Shown here: positions 17,064 through 24,674 of the stretch, one piece after another | Position numbering within the stretch: position 1 is the stretch's first letter | How the letters are laid out: every line of letters starts with the position of its first letter | Source: Bacillota bacterium | GTDB taxonomy: Bacteria > Bacillota > Clostridia > Lachnospirales > Lachnospiraceae | Direction: 5' to 3' | Length of the DNA stretch: 42,667 nt | NCBI GenBank assembly: GCA_029779695.1 | Contig: JAKPAB010000025.1 | Location: 1-42,667, forward strand | Notes under the pieces: model-generated | Database searches by the model: none | Seen by the model: only the letters and a program-made list of their open reading frames with translations | Told to the model about the DNA's origin: nothing | Program-made: the position numbers and the translations under genes

Positions 17064-17795
17064 CTATTGGTTAAGTAACCACTTAATTCCCTTTGCAACC
17101 CGAAGATCTGCATCTCTAAAATGGTTGCCCGGATTGACTTCAAATATTGTCTTAATACCTTTTGTTCTATAATGTTCCACCAATTCCCGATTAATAGTTT
17201 CGGTCTGGCTTAGATAGGGATTTCTCGACTTGCTTTCCTTGCCGCCAAGTGATAGATATATCCCTTCAGGCTTACTCTTAAAATCATTATTTAACGCATA
17301 ATCCCTGAATCCCGGGAACCACAGTGATCCCGAAGCCGATACCGCACCACTGAAAAAATCAGTCTGATACATAGCCCAAAGTGCAAATAGTCCAGCCATG
17401 GAATATCCAGAAACATATGATTTCAATTTCGTTCCCATATTATCGGCATTTGAAGAGATTCTGTCTATAGAAATTGTATCCGGATATAGCCTAGACTCTG
17501 CCAATGGAACTACTTTTTCCAATATCCATTTCAGATACTCAGGAGACCCTCCAGAAAAATTATCCTCCCTGGATATTACCTTATCCGCAGGCCATGGAGA
17601 CAAGAATTCATCCCACTCCACTTCGGAAATAGACACAAGATTAAATTCCTTGCAATTAATCTCCTCACATTTTTTCAGAAGCATTGGGATGCCATCGTAA
17701 AAATCTGTGCTGTAGATTATAGGCAAGTTCTGTTTATAGCCTTGATATATACAAACTCTTTTGTTATCAATTTCCCCATCAAATATTTTTTCCAT
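17064..17795 (-). CDS. Alpha/beta-hydrolase, Fes/esterase-D-like putative esterase
   Basis: Predicted cytoplasmic serine hydrolase of the putative-esterase family that includes trilactone siderophore esterases. The nucleophile elbow is SGYSMAGL (Ser132 counted from the ATG at 17795), and the C-terminal NPGNHFRD provides the histidine (about 225). An acid such as the Glu of LGGKES may complete the site. No signal peptide is seen and at about 243 residues it is a compact family member. The ATG at 17795 has AGGA 9 bp upstream; a TTG two codons earlier is possible. It begins 43 bp behind the response regulator gene and is probably the last gene of the ABC/two-component operon. The substrate is unknown. 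Confidence 0.8.
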   Translation of the reverse strand: MEKIFDGEIDNKRVCIYQGYKQNLPIIYSTDFYDGIPMLLKKCEEINCKEFNLVSISEVEWDEFLSPWPADKVISREDNFSGGSPEYLKWILEKVVPLAESRLYPDTISIDRISSNADNMGTKLKSYVSGYSMAGLFALWAMYQTDFFSGAVSASGSLWFPGFRDYALNNDFKSKPEGIYLSLGGKESKSRNPYLSQTETINRELVEHYRTKGIKTIFEVNPGNHFRDADLRVAKGIKWLLNQ

Positions 17796-17837
17796 ATTCA
17801 ACTATCCTAACTTATTTCCTTTTTAATGTTTTACAGA

Positions 17838-18533
17838 TCATTCTGCTACTTCATTTCTCAGATAATAAATTGCCAGCTGAGTTCTATCCCTTAGATCAAG
17901 CTTATCCAGAATATTGCTTATATAATTCTTGATAGTTCCCTCAGACAGAAAAATCTTTTCTGAAATCTCTTTATTGGAATATCCCAGGGCTACAAATTGA
18001 ATAACCTCATACTCCTTTGGAGTGATCCCTACTTTTTCGTATATATATCTGTCACCATCATTTCCTATTTTTTTATCAGGGTTATCATCCTCTGATTCCG
18101 AGCCTCCGTTTTGGTGTGAAAAGATCCTCGGCATTTTTTGGATTATTTCACCCCCGAATACATTCTGCCCTCTCATAACTGCACGAATAGAATCCGGAAT
18201 CGAGTCATAATCCTGCTTTAACAGATATCCTCTGACTCCAAGCTGAAGAGCCCTGATTATATATTCATCATCCTTAAAAGTAGTAAGGAAAAGAATACAG
18301 GCATCTCTGTTATTTCGAAGTATCGTCTCCGCTGCATCCACCCCTGTCATATCCTTCATCCTGATGTCCATCAACAGAATATCTGGCTTCAATTTGTCAT
18401 ATAATCTGATGGCATCCGCTCCGCTGTTTCCCTTTCCAATAACCTCCAGCTCAGAGTCAGCTCCCAGGATCATCTCAAGAGACATTGTCACCAACTCATC
18501 ATCATCAACTATTAGAATCTTGATTTTCCCCAT
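17838..18533 (-). CDS. NarL/LuxR-family response regulator
   Basis: DNA-binding output of the adjacent kinase. The N-terminal receiver domain has the acidic pocket DDDE, phospho-acceptor Asp56 (LLMDIRM) and the TTF and K positions expected. A linker of about 30 charged residues (about 135-165) is longer than usual. The C-terminal LuxR-type helix-turn-helix reads ALGYSNKEISEKIFLSEGT followed by IKNYISNILDKL. It starts just after the kinase stop; AAAGG overlapping that stop serves as the ribosome site. The palindrome at 23021-23040 upstream of the operon is a plausible binding site. Family assignment is secure. Confidence 0.93.
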   Translation of the reverse strand: MGKIKILIVDDDELVTMSLEMILGADSELEVIGKGNSGADAIRLYDKLKPDILLMDIRMKDMTGVDAAETILRNNRDACILFLTTFKDDEYIIRALQLGVRGYLLKQDYDSIPDSIRAVMRGQNVFGGEIIQKMPRIFSHQNGGSESEDDNPDKKIGNDGDRYIYEKVGITPKEYEVIQFVALGYSNKEISEKIFLSEGTIKNYISNILDKLDLRDRTQLAIYYLRNEVAE

Positions 18534-18545
18534 TTTTAAACCCTT

Positions 18546-19547
18546 TCAACCTTTAGGTATTGTTACAAACACTTTAAATCCCGAGTCCCCAGAGATAAGA
18601 ACGTTGCCATTTAGCTCTTCAACCCGGTTTCTGATATTAGTCAGACCAATGCCGGTATCTTCGTCCATTTCCAACATCTCTCTCGTATGAGCAGGAACGC
18701 ATCCATTATCATGTATCGTCATACTTACAAATCCCGGATGCTCATGGATCATTATTTGTATCTTGTCTCCATTACTATGTCTTTCGGCATTCGAAACAGC
18801 TTCACGGCATATAGCGATAAGAGCCAGTACGCATTTACCATCCAGGCCTTGCCCAATATCCAGATCCTGATCGACACTGAACCTGTCAGGAATATCAGAA
18901 ATAATATCTACAATATTTTTTTCCAAGTCTATAGAATCATCGTGAATGTCATGAACGGAAGTCCTCATCTCCTCCATGGCAGTGTCCAACGTGCTAGACA
19001 ACGTACTCAGATGTCCTTCCAGTGTCTCGTCCTTATTGACCGTTCTGATAGCCCCCAGCAGAATAATTGCTCTTGATAGCATATGACCTACATTATCATG
19101 GATTTCTCTTGCTATCCTGCTTCTCTCCGCCAGCATTGCCATATGTATCTCTCGGTCTTGCTCCATTCTGAGAAGCCTGTTGGCCCATATCAACTTCTGT
19201 GAATATTCCGCTCCCTGATCCCTTACAATATGTATCTTTTTCTTGGCATTCTCTAGTTCTTCATTACCGGTGTATTGAAATAAACCAGAAAAAAACACCA
19301 ATAGAAGCCCTGCATATCTAAATGATTGAAGGTCATCTTTGGTGTTTATCATTATAAATGTTATTATAAATGGAACAATCAAAATCAGCTTTTCTATCCG
19401 CTTATTTTTTACAAGCAGACTGATCTCAAACATAAAAAGAATACAGACCGAAACACCTATATCCAGTGTTTGGGTGCTTCGATCTGCATACATTAAAAAG
19501 TATAAAGCTAAACATATAAAAATTCTTGAGATGACTTTTCGTATCAT
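18546..19547 (-). CDS. DesK/NarX-type sensor histidine kinase (HisKA_3)
   Basis: Membrane sensor kinase that phosphorylates the NarL-type regulator. About four membrane segments occupy the first ~92 residues with hardly any extracytoplasmic loop. A coiled linker follows, then the dimerisation/phosphoacceptor segment SRIAREIHDNVGHMLSRA (His150). The HATPase domain has the N-box CREAVSNAERHS and G-box DTGIGLTNIRNRVEEL. The topology suggests sensing within or at the membrane, or through the exporter. The ATG lies 3 bp after the stop of a 31-codon ORF whose end carries the only nearby Shine-Dalgarno-like sequence (AGGAA). Confidence 0.92.
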   Translation of the reverse strand: MIRKVISRIFICLALYFLMYADRSTQTLDIGVSVCILFMFEISLLVKNKRIEKLILIVPFIITFIMINTKDDLQSFRYAGLLLVFFSGLFQYTGNEELENAKKKIHIVRDQGAEYSQKLIWANRLLRMEQDREIHMAMLAERSRIAREIHDNVGHMLSRAIILLGAIRTVNKDETLEGHLSTLSSTLDTAMEEMRTSVHDIHDDSIDLEKNIVDIISDIPDRFSVDQDLDIGQGLDGKCVLALIAICREAVSNAERHSNGDKIQIMIHEHPGFVSMTIHDNGCVPAHTREMLEMDEDTGIGLTNIRNRVEELNGNVLISGDSGFKVFVTIPKG

Positions 19548-19550
19548 GCG

Positions 19551-19646
19551 CTATTTAATTTCCTGCTCTGTTTCCAGCATTTGCCTAATTGATTTCTGAT
19601 CCGATTTAAGTTTTGCATAATCAATTCTTAATATGTTTACAGTCAT
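19551..19646 (-). CDS. Possible small protein, 31 residues
   Basis: An open frame fills the gap between the ABC permease and the kinase. It starts at ATG 19646, 12 bp after the permease stop, and ends at TAG 19551-19553, 3 bp before the kinase ATG. The product (MTVNILRIDYAKLKSDQKSI onward) is charged and helix-prone with no membrane segment. Its ribosome site (GAGTAAG) is weak. The position, the close spacing on both sides and the kinase ribosome site inside its 3' end suggest a real or coupling ORF. It could still be chance. Confidence 0.45.
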   Translation of the reverse strand: MTVNILRIDYAKLKSDQKSIRQMLETEQEIK

Positions 19647-19658
19647 TGCTTACTCGAT

Positions 19659-20813
19659 TTATGCTCTTTCCTTGATCCTGTTTATCACAAGACCTGCTGC
19701 TAGTATCACAACCGCAAACATTAATTGCATTATAGCACATACAGCGAAGTCATAACCCAGTATATTTCCCGCAGGATTGTTGTTTATCACATCGTTTCCC
19801 TTTACAAACCAATACATAGGGAAAAATCTTGCAAATTTTAAAACTCCTACACTGAGAATCTCTTTACTGATAAAAACTCCACTTATAAATGACATCGTGA
19901 GAACTACAGAATTGGATATTAAATTGATAATGCTATCATCATTAGTTAAAGAACTGATCAGATATCCAATACTTATTCCGGGCAGCATAGTGATCAGCAG
20001 ATTAAACACATAGTATCCTATCTTGCCATATTCCGGACTTGCCGATCCCGCATATGCTGAATATGCTATAAAAGGCACAACCATTATTAAAGCCGAGACC
20101 AAGATTCCAAGAACGATTTCTGCATTTTTCCTTAAGTAGGAATATGCTGATATCGAAATTCTGTTACGAACATCTTCATCTCTAATGGCTACAAGTACCA
20201 TTCCAATTGATTCACAAAGGATCATATATAGTCCATATGATGCGAAATTAAACAAAAAACATAAAATATCTGTGCCCTGTTTAACTTCCGGAGATATCAT
20301 TTTGACATCAGAATCTGATGCCACATCCGTAGCGATTTTGGCTTTATCTATACTTTTGTCTATAGATAAACCACTTTGTTTATACGCCTTTACATCATTT
20401 ATATATGTATTAAGCTTTCTGGTCATTATGGCTTCGCTAGTTGTGGTTTCTCCAGAGATATATTTTATCTCAGGATCACCATTTCCAATATTATCCTGAT
20501 ATCCCTTTGGAATTATCACTGCATAATCTGCTAAGCCAAATCTTATATAGTCATTTATTTTTTTCAGATCATTAGTTTTTAGATCAACCTTTTTATCATC
20601 TTTTTTGATATAATCGGTTACAGCCTTGGATAATCCACTTTTATCATTATCAATTATAGCAACATTAAGTGATCTGCTCTCAAAAGATTTCTTCATCGTG
20701 TCAGCGTTGGCTGAGGCAGAAATACTTCCAAATACCACAAATACTATTAGATATATGATCAAGGATTTCCATTTTCTTTTAAAAATCGTAAGAAAAACTT
20801 TAAATACTGTCAT
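19659..20813 (-). CDS. ABC-2 type transporter permease (second subunit)
   Basis: One of two paired membrane subunits of an exporter. The 384-residue protein has a TM near 15-32, an extracytoplasmic region to about 185, then five or six TM segments (about 185-380). This is the ABC2_membrane_3/YhgE-like layout, with NDDSIINLISNSVVLTMSF in the conserved core. Its start overlaps the preceding permease gene by 14 bp. Together the two permeases and the ATPase form a heterodimeric exporter. The substrate is unknown; such sets near DesK/NarL systems often handle peptides or antibiotics. Confidence 0.88.
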   Translation of the reverse strand: MTVFKVFLTIFKRKWKSLIIYLIVFVVFGSISASANADTMKKSFESRSLNVAIIDNDKSGLSKAVTDYIKKDDKKVDLKTNDLKKINDYIRFGLADYAVIIPKGYQDNIGNGDPEIKYISGETTTSEAIMTRKLNTYINDVKAYKQSGLSIDKSIDKAKIATDVASDSDVKMISPEVKQGTDILCFLFNFASYGLYMILCESIGMVLVAIRDEDVRNRISISAYSYLRKNAEIVLGILVSALIMVVPFIAYSAYAGSASPEYGKIGYYVFNLLITMLPGISIGYLISSLTNDDSIINLISNSVVLTMSFISGVFISKEILSVGVLKFARFFPMYWFVKGNDVINNNPAGNILGYDFAVCAIMQLMFAVVILAAGLVINRIKERA

Positions 20814-21963
20814 AAGACCTCCTCGATAATTTAATTGCAGCTACCACAACAAATAATAAAATCATACCCGCTAAAACAGTTACATCTCTCCAGTACTCGG
20901 CATTTATCCCATAGGTTCCTGCCACATACAATGCATCTGTAAATACAGATGAAGGGTTGATCCTATTAATGATGGGGCAATTAAGCTCTATCAGCTGTCT
21001 TATATTGCCTACCATTAGTCCACTTAGGAATGACGATGTCATGGTAAATGCCAGAGGTATTACAATATCCATTGTTTCATTGCCAGAAGTAAAGGCACTT
21101 ATAGCAAGGCCACTTGTGATTCCCACTGCTCCACCTAGCGTCGTAATAAGTATTACATATCCAATCGGCACTCCAAAGGACAATCCCAGTACGAAATTAA
21201 TGTAGCTTACGATAACTATATTGGAAAAGAATTCAATAACGATACCTGCCACGGTAGCCGCAACAATTGCCTGTATTTTAGGTGTGGGCGAGCATTCAAA
21301 TCTAAGTCCCTTATTGGACTTATCCGCAGATATTCCCTGCATAAAAATAACACTCATCCATGAAGAAAATAGAGACGCCATAGCTAGAAGTGAAAAGAAA
21401 TACTGCATGTAAGGGGATATCGGCTTCGCCTTAAAAGTAACCGCTGACATGTTATCCATGTTGCCGAGCTGTTTTCCCAATTTGTCCATTATCTCTGCTG
21501 TCATGCCCTTAGTGCTCATATCCGTCATGACTTTTTCATCATTTAAATAAGTTCTCAGGAATTCTGAGAGAATAGTCTGATTCATTCCTGTATCAGAAAC
21601 TGAAAGTGAAGGTTCCTGATCCTTATCTGCATAATAGATTCCTGTTATCTTGCCCTTGTTTAGAAGGTTCTCAGCCTTATCTCTGGTTGTTTCTCTGAGA
21701 TAAAACATCTGAGAATACTCGCTATCAGAATCACTGCTTTTCTCAGATAATAATCTAACCATTTTCGAAAATGCACTTGATTCATCATCTGTTACCAGAG
21801 CGACCTTGATCGGTGAAAATTCGGATACATCCTTTTTGATCATATTTCCAAACCCGGCATAAAAGGCTGTTCCCAAAACTATCGGGAATATAAGAGTCCA
21901 GGCAATTATCCATTTTTTTCTTAATATTTCCTTGAATTTATAAACCAGCAAATGTAGGAACAT
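20800..21963 (-). CDS. ABC-2 type transporter permease (first subunit)
   Basis: Partner of the following permease. The 387-residue protein has a TM at about 17-37, an extracytoplasmic domain to about 200, and six C-terminal TM segments. The core PLAFTMTSSFLSGLMVGNIR is typical of ABC-2 permeases with a LinG/YhfN-like fold. The ATG at 21963 shares its A with the TGA stop of the ATPase gene (TGATG); a TTG one codon earlier could also serve. The overlapping junctions on both sides indicate stoichiometric translation of the exporter. Confidence 0.88.
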   Translation of the reverse strand: MFLHLLVYKFKEILRKKWIIAWTLIFPIVLGTAFYAGFGNMIKKDVSEFSPIKVALVTDDESSAFSKMVRLLSEKSSDSDSEYSQMFYLRETTRDKAENLLNKGKITGIYYADKDQEPSLSVSDTGMNQTILSEFLRTYLNDEKVMTDMSTKGMTAEIMDKLGKQLGNMDNMSAVTFKAKPISPYMQYFFSLLAMASLFSSWMSVIFMQGISADKSNKGLRFECSPTPKIQAIVAATVAGIVIEFFSNIVIVSYINFVLGLSFGVPIGYVILITTLGGAVGITSGLAISAFTSGNETMDIVIPLAFTMTSSFLSGLMVGNIRQLIELNCPIINRINPSSVFTDALYVAGTYGINAEYWRDVTVLAGMILLFVVVAAIKLSRRSYDSI

Positions 21964-22904
21964 CAATCTCTAAGCTCCTTTCCTGTAATCTCCAGAAATA
22001 CATCATTAAGAGTAGGAAGTTCTGAATTTACTCTTCCAAAATCAACATTTTTTTCCATCAGGAAATTCATAACATGAACCAGATTATGGGTTCCTCCATC
22101 ACACTTGATTATGAGTTTCTCACCGGATTCCCTAACATCATAAATGTGATTGATCTCTTTTATACCATTCACGATCTCATCTGATGCATTTTTAATATCC
22201 ACTATGATCGTTTCTCTATTTTTCAGGCTGGCCTTGAGTTTGGTAGCTGTTCCCTCTGTGACATTTCGTCCCCTATCCATTATCACTATCCTAGAACATA
22301 ACTCCTCGACCTCTTCCATATAGTGAGATGTATATATTATAGTTGCACCATTATGATTAAGAGATCTGATTCCCTCTAATATGGCATTTCTGCTCTGTGG
22401 ATCAACCGCTACCGTAGGTTCATCGAAAATAATCAGCTTTGGTTTATGTGCTATTCCACAGGCAATATTCAATCGTCTAAGAAGTCCTCCTGATAATTTT
22501 TTAGGCCTATACTTCATATATTCTCTTAAGCCTGCAAAATCTATCGCTTCCTCAACTAATTTCTTTCTCGCATCCTTGTCCTTGATATACAGTCCGCAAA
22601 AGAAATCTATATTTTCATAAACTGTGAGCTCATCGATAACAGCTACATTTTGCATAACAACACCGATATCTTTTTTGATGTCATAAGCATTAGGACTCAT
22701 CTTTCGCCCGAATATCTCAATCTCTCCCTTGTCATATTTTAGGATTGAAAGCAGGCAATTAAGTGTTGTGGTCTTGCCTGATCCATTTGGGCCCAACAGT
22801 CCCAAGATCTCACCTTCTCGTATATCCAGTGAGAAATGATCTACTGCCAGCTTTTCTCCATATCTTTTTACCAGATTATCAATCTTCACTACAGATGTAT
22901 CCAT
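21963..22904 (-). CDS. ABC transporter ATP-binding protein
   Basis: ATPase of the paired ABC-2 permeases and first gene of the operon. Walker A is GPNGSGKTTT, the signature LSGGLLRRLN, Walker B LIIFDEPTVAVDP, followed by the His switch in TSHYMEEVEE. The C-terminal extension (about 225-313) is of the DrrA/YhaQ kind. The family is that of daunorubicin- and lantibiotic-type export ATPases, but the substrate cannot be deduced. AGGAG lies 9 bp before the ATG. Genes downstream encode two permeases, a small ORF, a kinase, a regulator and an esterase, all in one direction with minimal gaps. Confidence 0.93.
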   Translation of the reverse strand: MDTSVVKIDNLVKRYGEKLAVDHFSLDIREGEILGLLGPNGSGKTTTLNCLLSILKYDKGEIEIFGRKMSPNAYDIKKDIGVVMQNVAVIDELTVYENIDFFCGLYIKDKDARKKLVEEAIDFAGLREYMKYRPKKLSGGLLRRLNIACGIAHKPKLIIFDEPTVAVDPQSRNAILEGIRSLNHNGATIIYTSHYMEEVEELCSRIVIMDRGRNVTEGTATKLKASLKNRETIIVDIKNASDEIVNGIKEINHIYDVRESGEKLIIKCDGGTHNLVHVMNFLMEKNVDFGRVNSELPTLNDVFLEITGKELRD

Positions 22905-23020
22905 AATTGAATTCTCCTCGTTTACATTCTATTATTGTTACATGATTTACAACATGCTCTTTGTTCTTACCACATGCTACTAGATTTACTCTTTTGGTAA
23001 AAGTAACTTCAGTAAGTTTC

Positions 23021-23040
23021 AATGTGACTAAAGTCACATT
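23021..23040. promoter_or_regulatory. Likely NarL-type regulator binding palindrome
   Basis: AATGTGACTAAAGTCACATT has perfect 9-bp arms around a 2-bp centre. The core TGACT-N2-AGTCA resembles sites known for DesR/YvfU-like regulators of Firmicutes. It lies 117 bp upstream of the ATPase start, so autoregulation of the operon by its own regulator (17838-18533) is a natural inference. Confidence 0.6.
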
Positions 23041-23290
23041 TTATACAGATATTGTTAACGTCTGCATATTGTCACACTTAACAATACTTTTTCATTTGTG
23101 TTGACAATCAATGGTTGAAAATGTAAACAAAACACCTTTATGCTTTAATGTATTCTGAAACGATAAAGGTTAAAACAACTGCTAATGAAATAATTACACT
23201 GGATGAATTATTTGAATAAACAGACCATTTTTCGCTGTTTAGACTAGACAATTACAAGAAGAATAGACAAAAATCCGAAGATCTATTTAC

Positions 23291-23327
23291 AAAAAAAAGA
23301 GATCAGTTAAATATTAACTAATCTCTT
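23291..23327 (-). terminator. Terminator of the MFS carrier gene
   Basis: Hairpin AAGAGAT-AGTTAA / TTAACT-ATCTCTT (23297-23327, one mismatch, 3-nt loop), followed on the minus strand by an unbroken run of eight T. It lies 77 bp beyond the carrier's stop codon. Confidence 0.85.
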
Positions 23328-23403
23328 CTAATTTGCAGACACCTTTCACAGTATCATATAATCAAATATGTTCCATACTCGTTTAACACTATTAGCTTTA
23401 ATA

Positions 23404-24636
23404 TTAATTTGCCTTCTTTGCAAATATTCTGTAAATAAATGTTAATATAACACCTGCTACAGCGAATATCATAGCGTATATAAATGCGTTTCTGTATTCT
23501 CCGGTTGCTTGAAATGTATTACGCATGATCTGTGGTCCAAAGTACCCGGCAAGTGCAAAACCGATAAACATAATTCCATAGTTTACTGAATTATTCTTTG
23601 GTCCAAACTGATCAGCTGTAAATCCAGGATAAACTCCCATAAATGATCCAAAGCTGACACCAACTACTGACAGGCCTACATAGAATAGAGCTACATTTCC
23701 TTCTCCTGAATTAAAGAGACATAAGAGACCGATCACTGCGATAATGCAGGCGATCATAAGTGTGTTGATACGACCTAGCTTATCTGATAATGTACCTGCA
23801 ACTATACGACCTAGCGCATTGAAAAGTGCAAGCATCGAAACCGTAAGACTGGCTGCCACTGCATCCATGCCGATCATATTCTGAGCTACTGCAGCTGCCT
23901 GAGATATGATCATCATTCCTGTGAATGCTCCACAGGTGAGTAAGAGAAGCATTACGTAGAATACAGGAGTACTGAGCATTCCCTTCCAATTCTTATTAAC
24001 CGGTGCGCTACCAGTCGGTCCTACCGCCGGTTCCCATCCCTCTGGCTTGTAGCCGTCCGGACACTGCTCGAGGAACATACATGAAACTGCTATGAGCACC
24101 ATAAATACTATTCCAACTATTTTGAATGCAATCGTAGCGTCTGTGCTTTTTACAACTAATGTCACTATCGGAGGCAGGATAACCGAGCTCATTCCATATA
24201 CAGCTGTTGTTATACCACCTACCAGACCCCTCTTGTCTGGGAAAAACTTTATACAGGTAGAAATCGTGCTGCCATAAGCCATTCCGAGTCCAAGACCTCC
24301 GATAAGACCATAAGTTACGACCAAAAATCCTATACTGGTGGCAAATCCTGACAGGAACATTCCGAGACCCCACATAACGCCTCCAACCAGGATGACCTTT
24401 TTAGGTCCGATCTTATCGTTAAACCAACCACCGAAAATCATTGTAATAGGTCCAACTGCGTTGGCTATTGTGTATACGATTGCTAAATCTCCAGGTGTAA
24501 CTTTCATACTCATTGTCGAGTTAAAGTATTCTGCCATTGCACCCGAGAATACAGACCAAGCATATATAGAGCCAAGGCACAGATTAATAAAACATCCAGC
24601 CACTAAGATAATCCATCTTTTTTTGTCTAAGTTCAT
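23404..24636 (-). CDS. MFS transporter, OFA (oxalate/formate antiporter) family
   Basis: Twelve-TM carrier of 410 residues, probably for an organic anion. The N-terminus KRWIILVAGCFINLCLGSIY followed by AWSVF is the hallmark of the OFA group. The MFS A-motif-like GGWFNDKIGPKK follows TM2, and GTLSDKLGR is its counterpart in the second half. GAGG lies 8 bp before the ATG. It begins 38 bp behind the flavin reductase gene, and a strong terminator follows, so the two form a unit. Exchange of the reductase's substrate and product (as oxalate/formate exchangers do) is a reasonable inference. The ligand is unknown. Confidence 0.9.
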   Translation of the reverse strand: MNLDKKRWIILVAGCFINLCLGSIYAWSVFSGAMAEYFNSTMSMKVTPGDLAIVYTIANAVGPITMIFGGWFNDKIGPKKVILVGGVMWGLGMFLSGFATSIGFLVVTYGLIGGLGLGMAYGSTISTCIKFFPDKRGLVGGITTAVYGMSSVILPPIVTLVVKSTDATIAFKIVGIVFMVLIAVSCMFLEQCPDGYKPEGWEPAVGPTGSAPVNKNWKGMLSTPVFYVMLLLLTCGAFTGMMIISQAAAVAQNMIGMDAVAASLTVSMLALFNALGRIVAGTLSDKLGRINTLMIACIIAVIGLLCLFNSGEGNVALFYVGLSVVGVSFGSFMGVYPGFTADQFGPKNNSVNYGIMFIGFALAGYFGPQIMRNTFQATGEYRNAFIYAMIFAVAGVILTFIYRIFAKKAN

Positions 24637-24674
24637 TTTGTAGCCTCACTTTTTCATATTTTAGATTTATAGAA

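Larger units (their letters stand above)
22905..23403. promoter_or_regulatory. 499-bp intergenic region upstream of the ABC/two-component operon
   Basis: It holds the likely regulator palindrome (23021-23040) and a terminator for the MFS gene (23291-23327). A plus-strand TTGACA lies at 23101 without a good -10 box. A coding-like reading (23148-23321) has an internal stop. TATTGT and ACAATA form a further weak inverted repeat near 23080-23097. Otherwise I see nothing in it. Confidence 0.5.
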
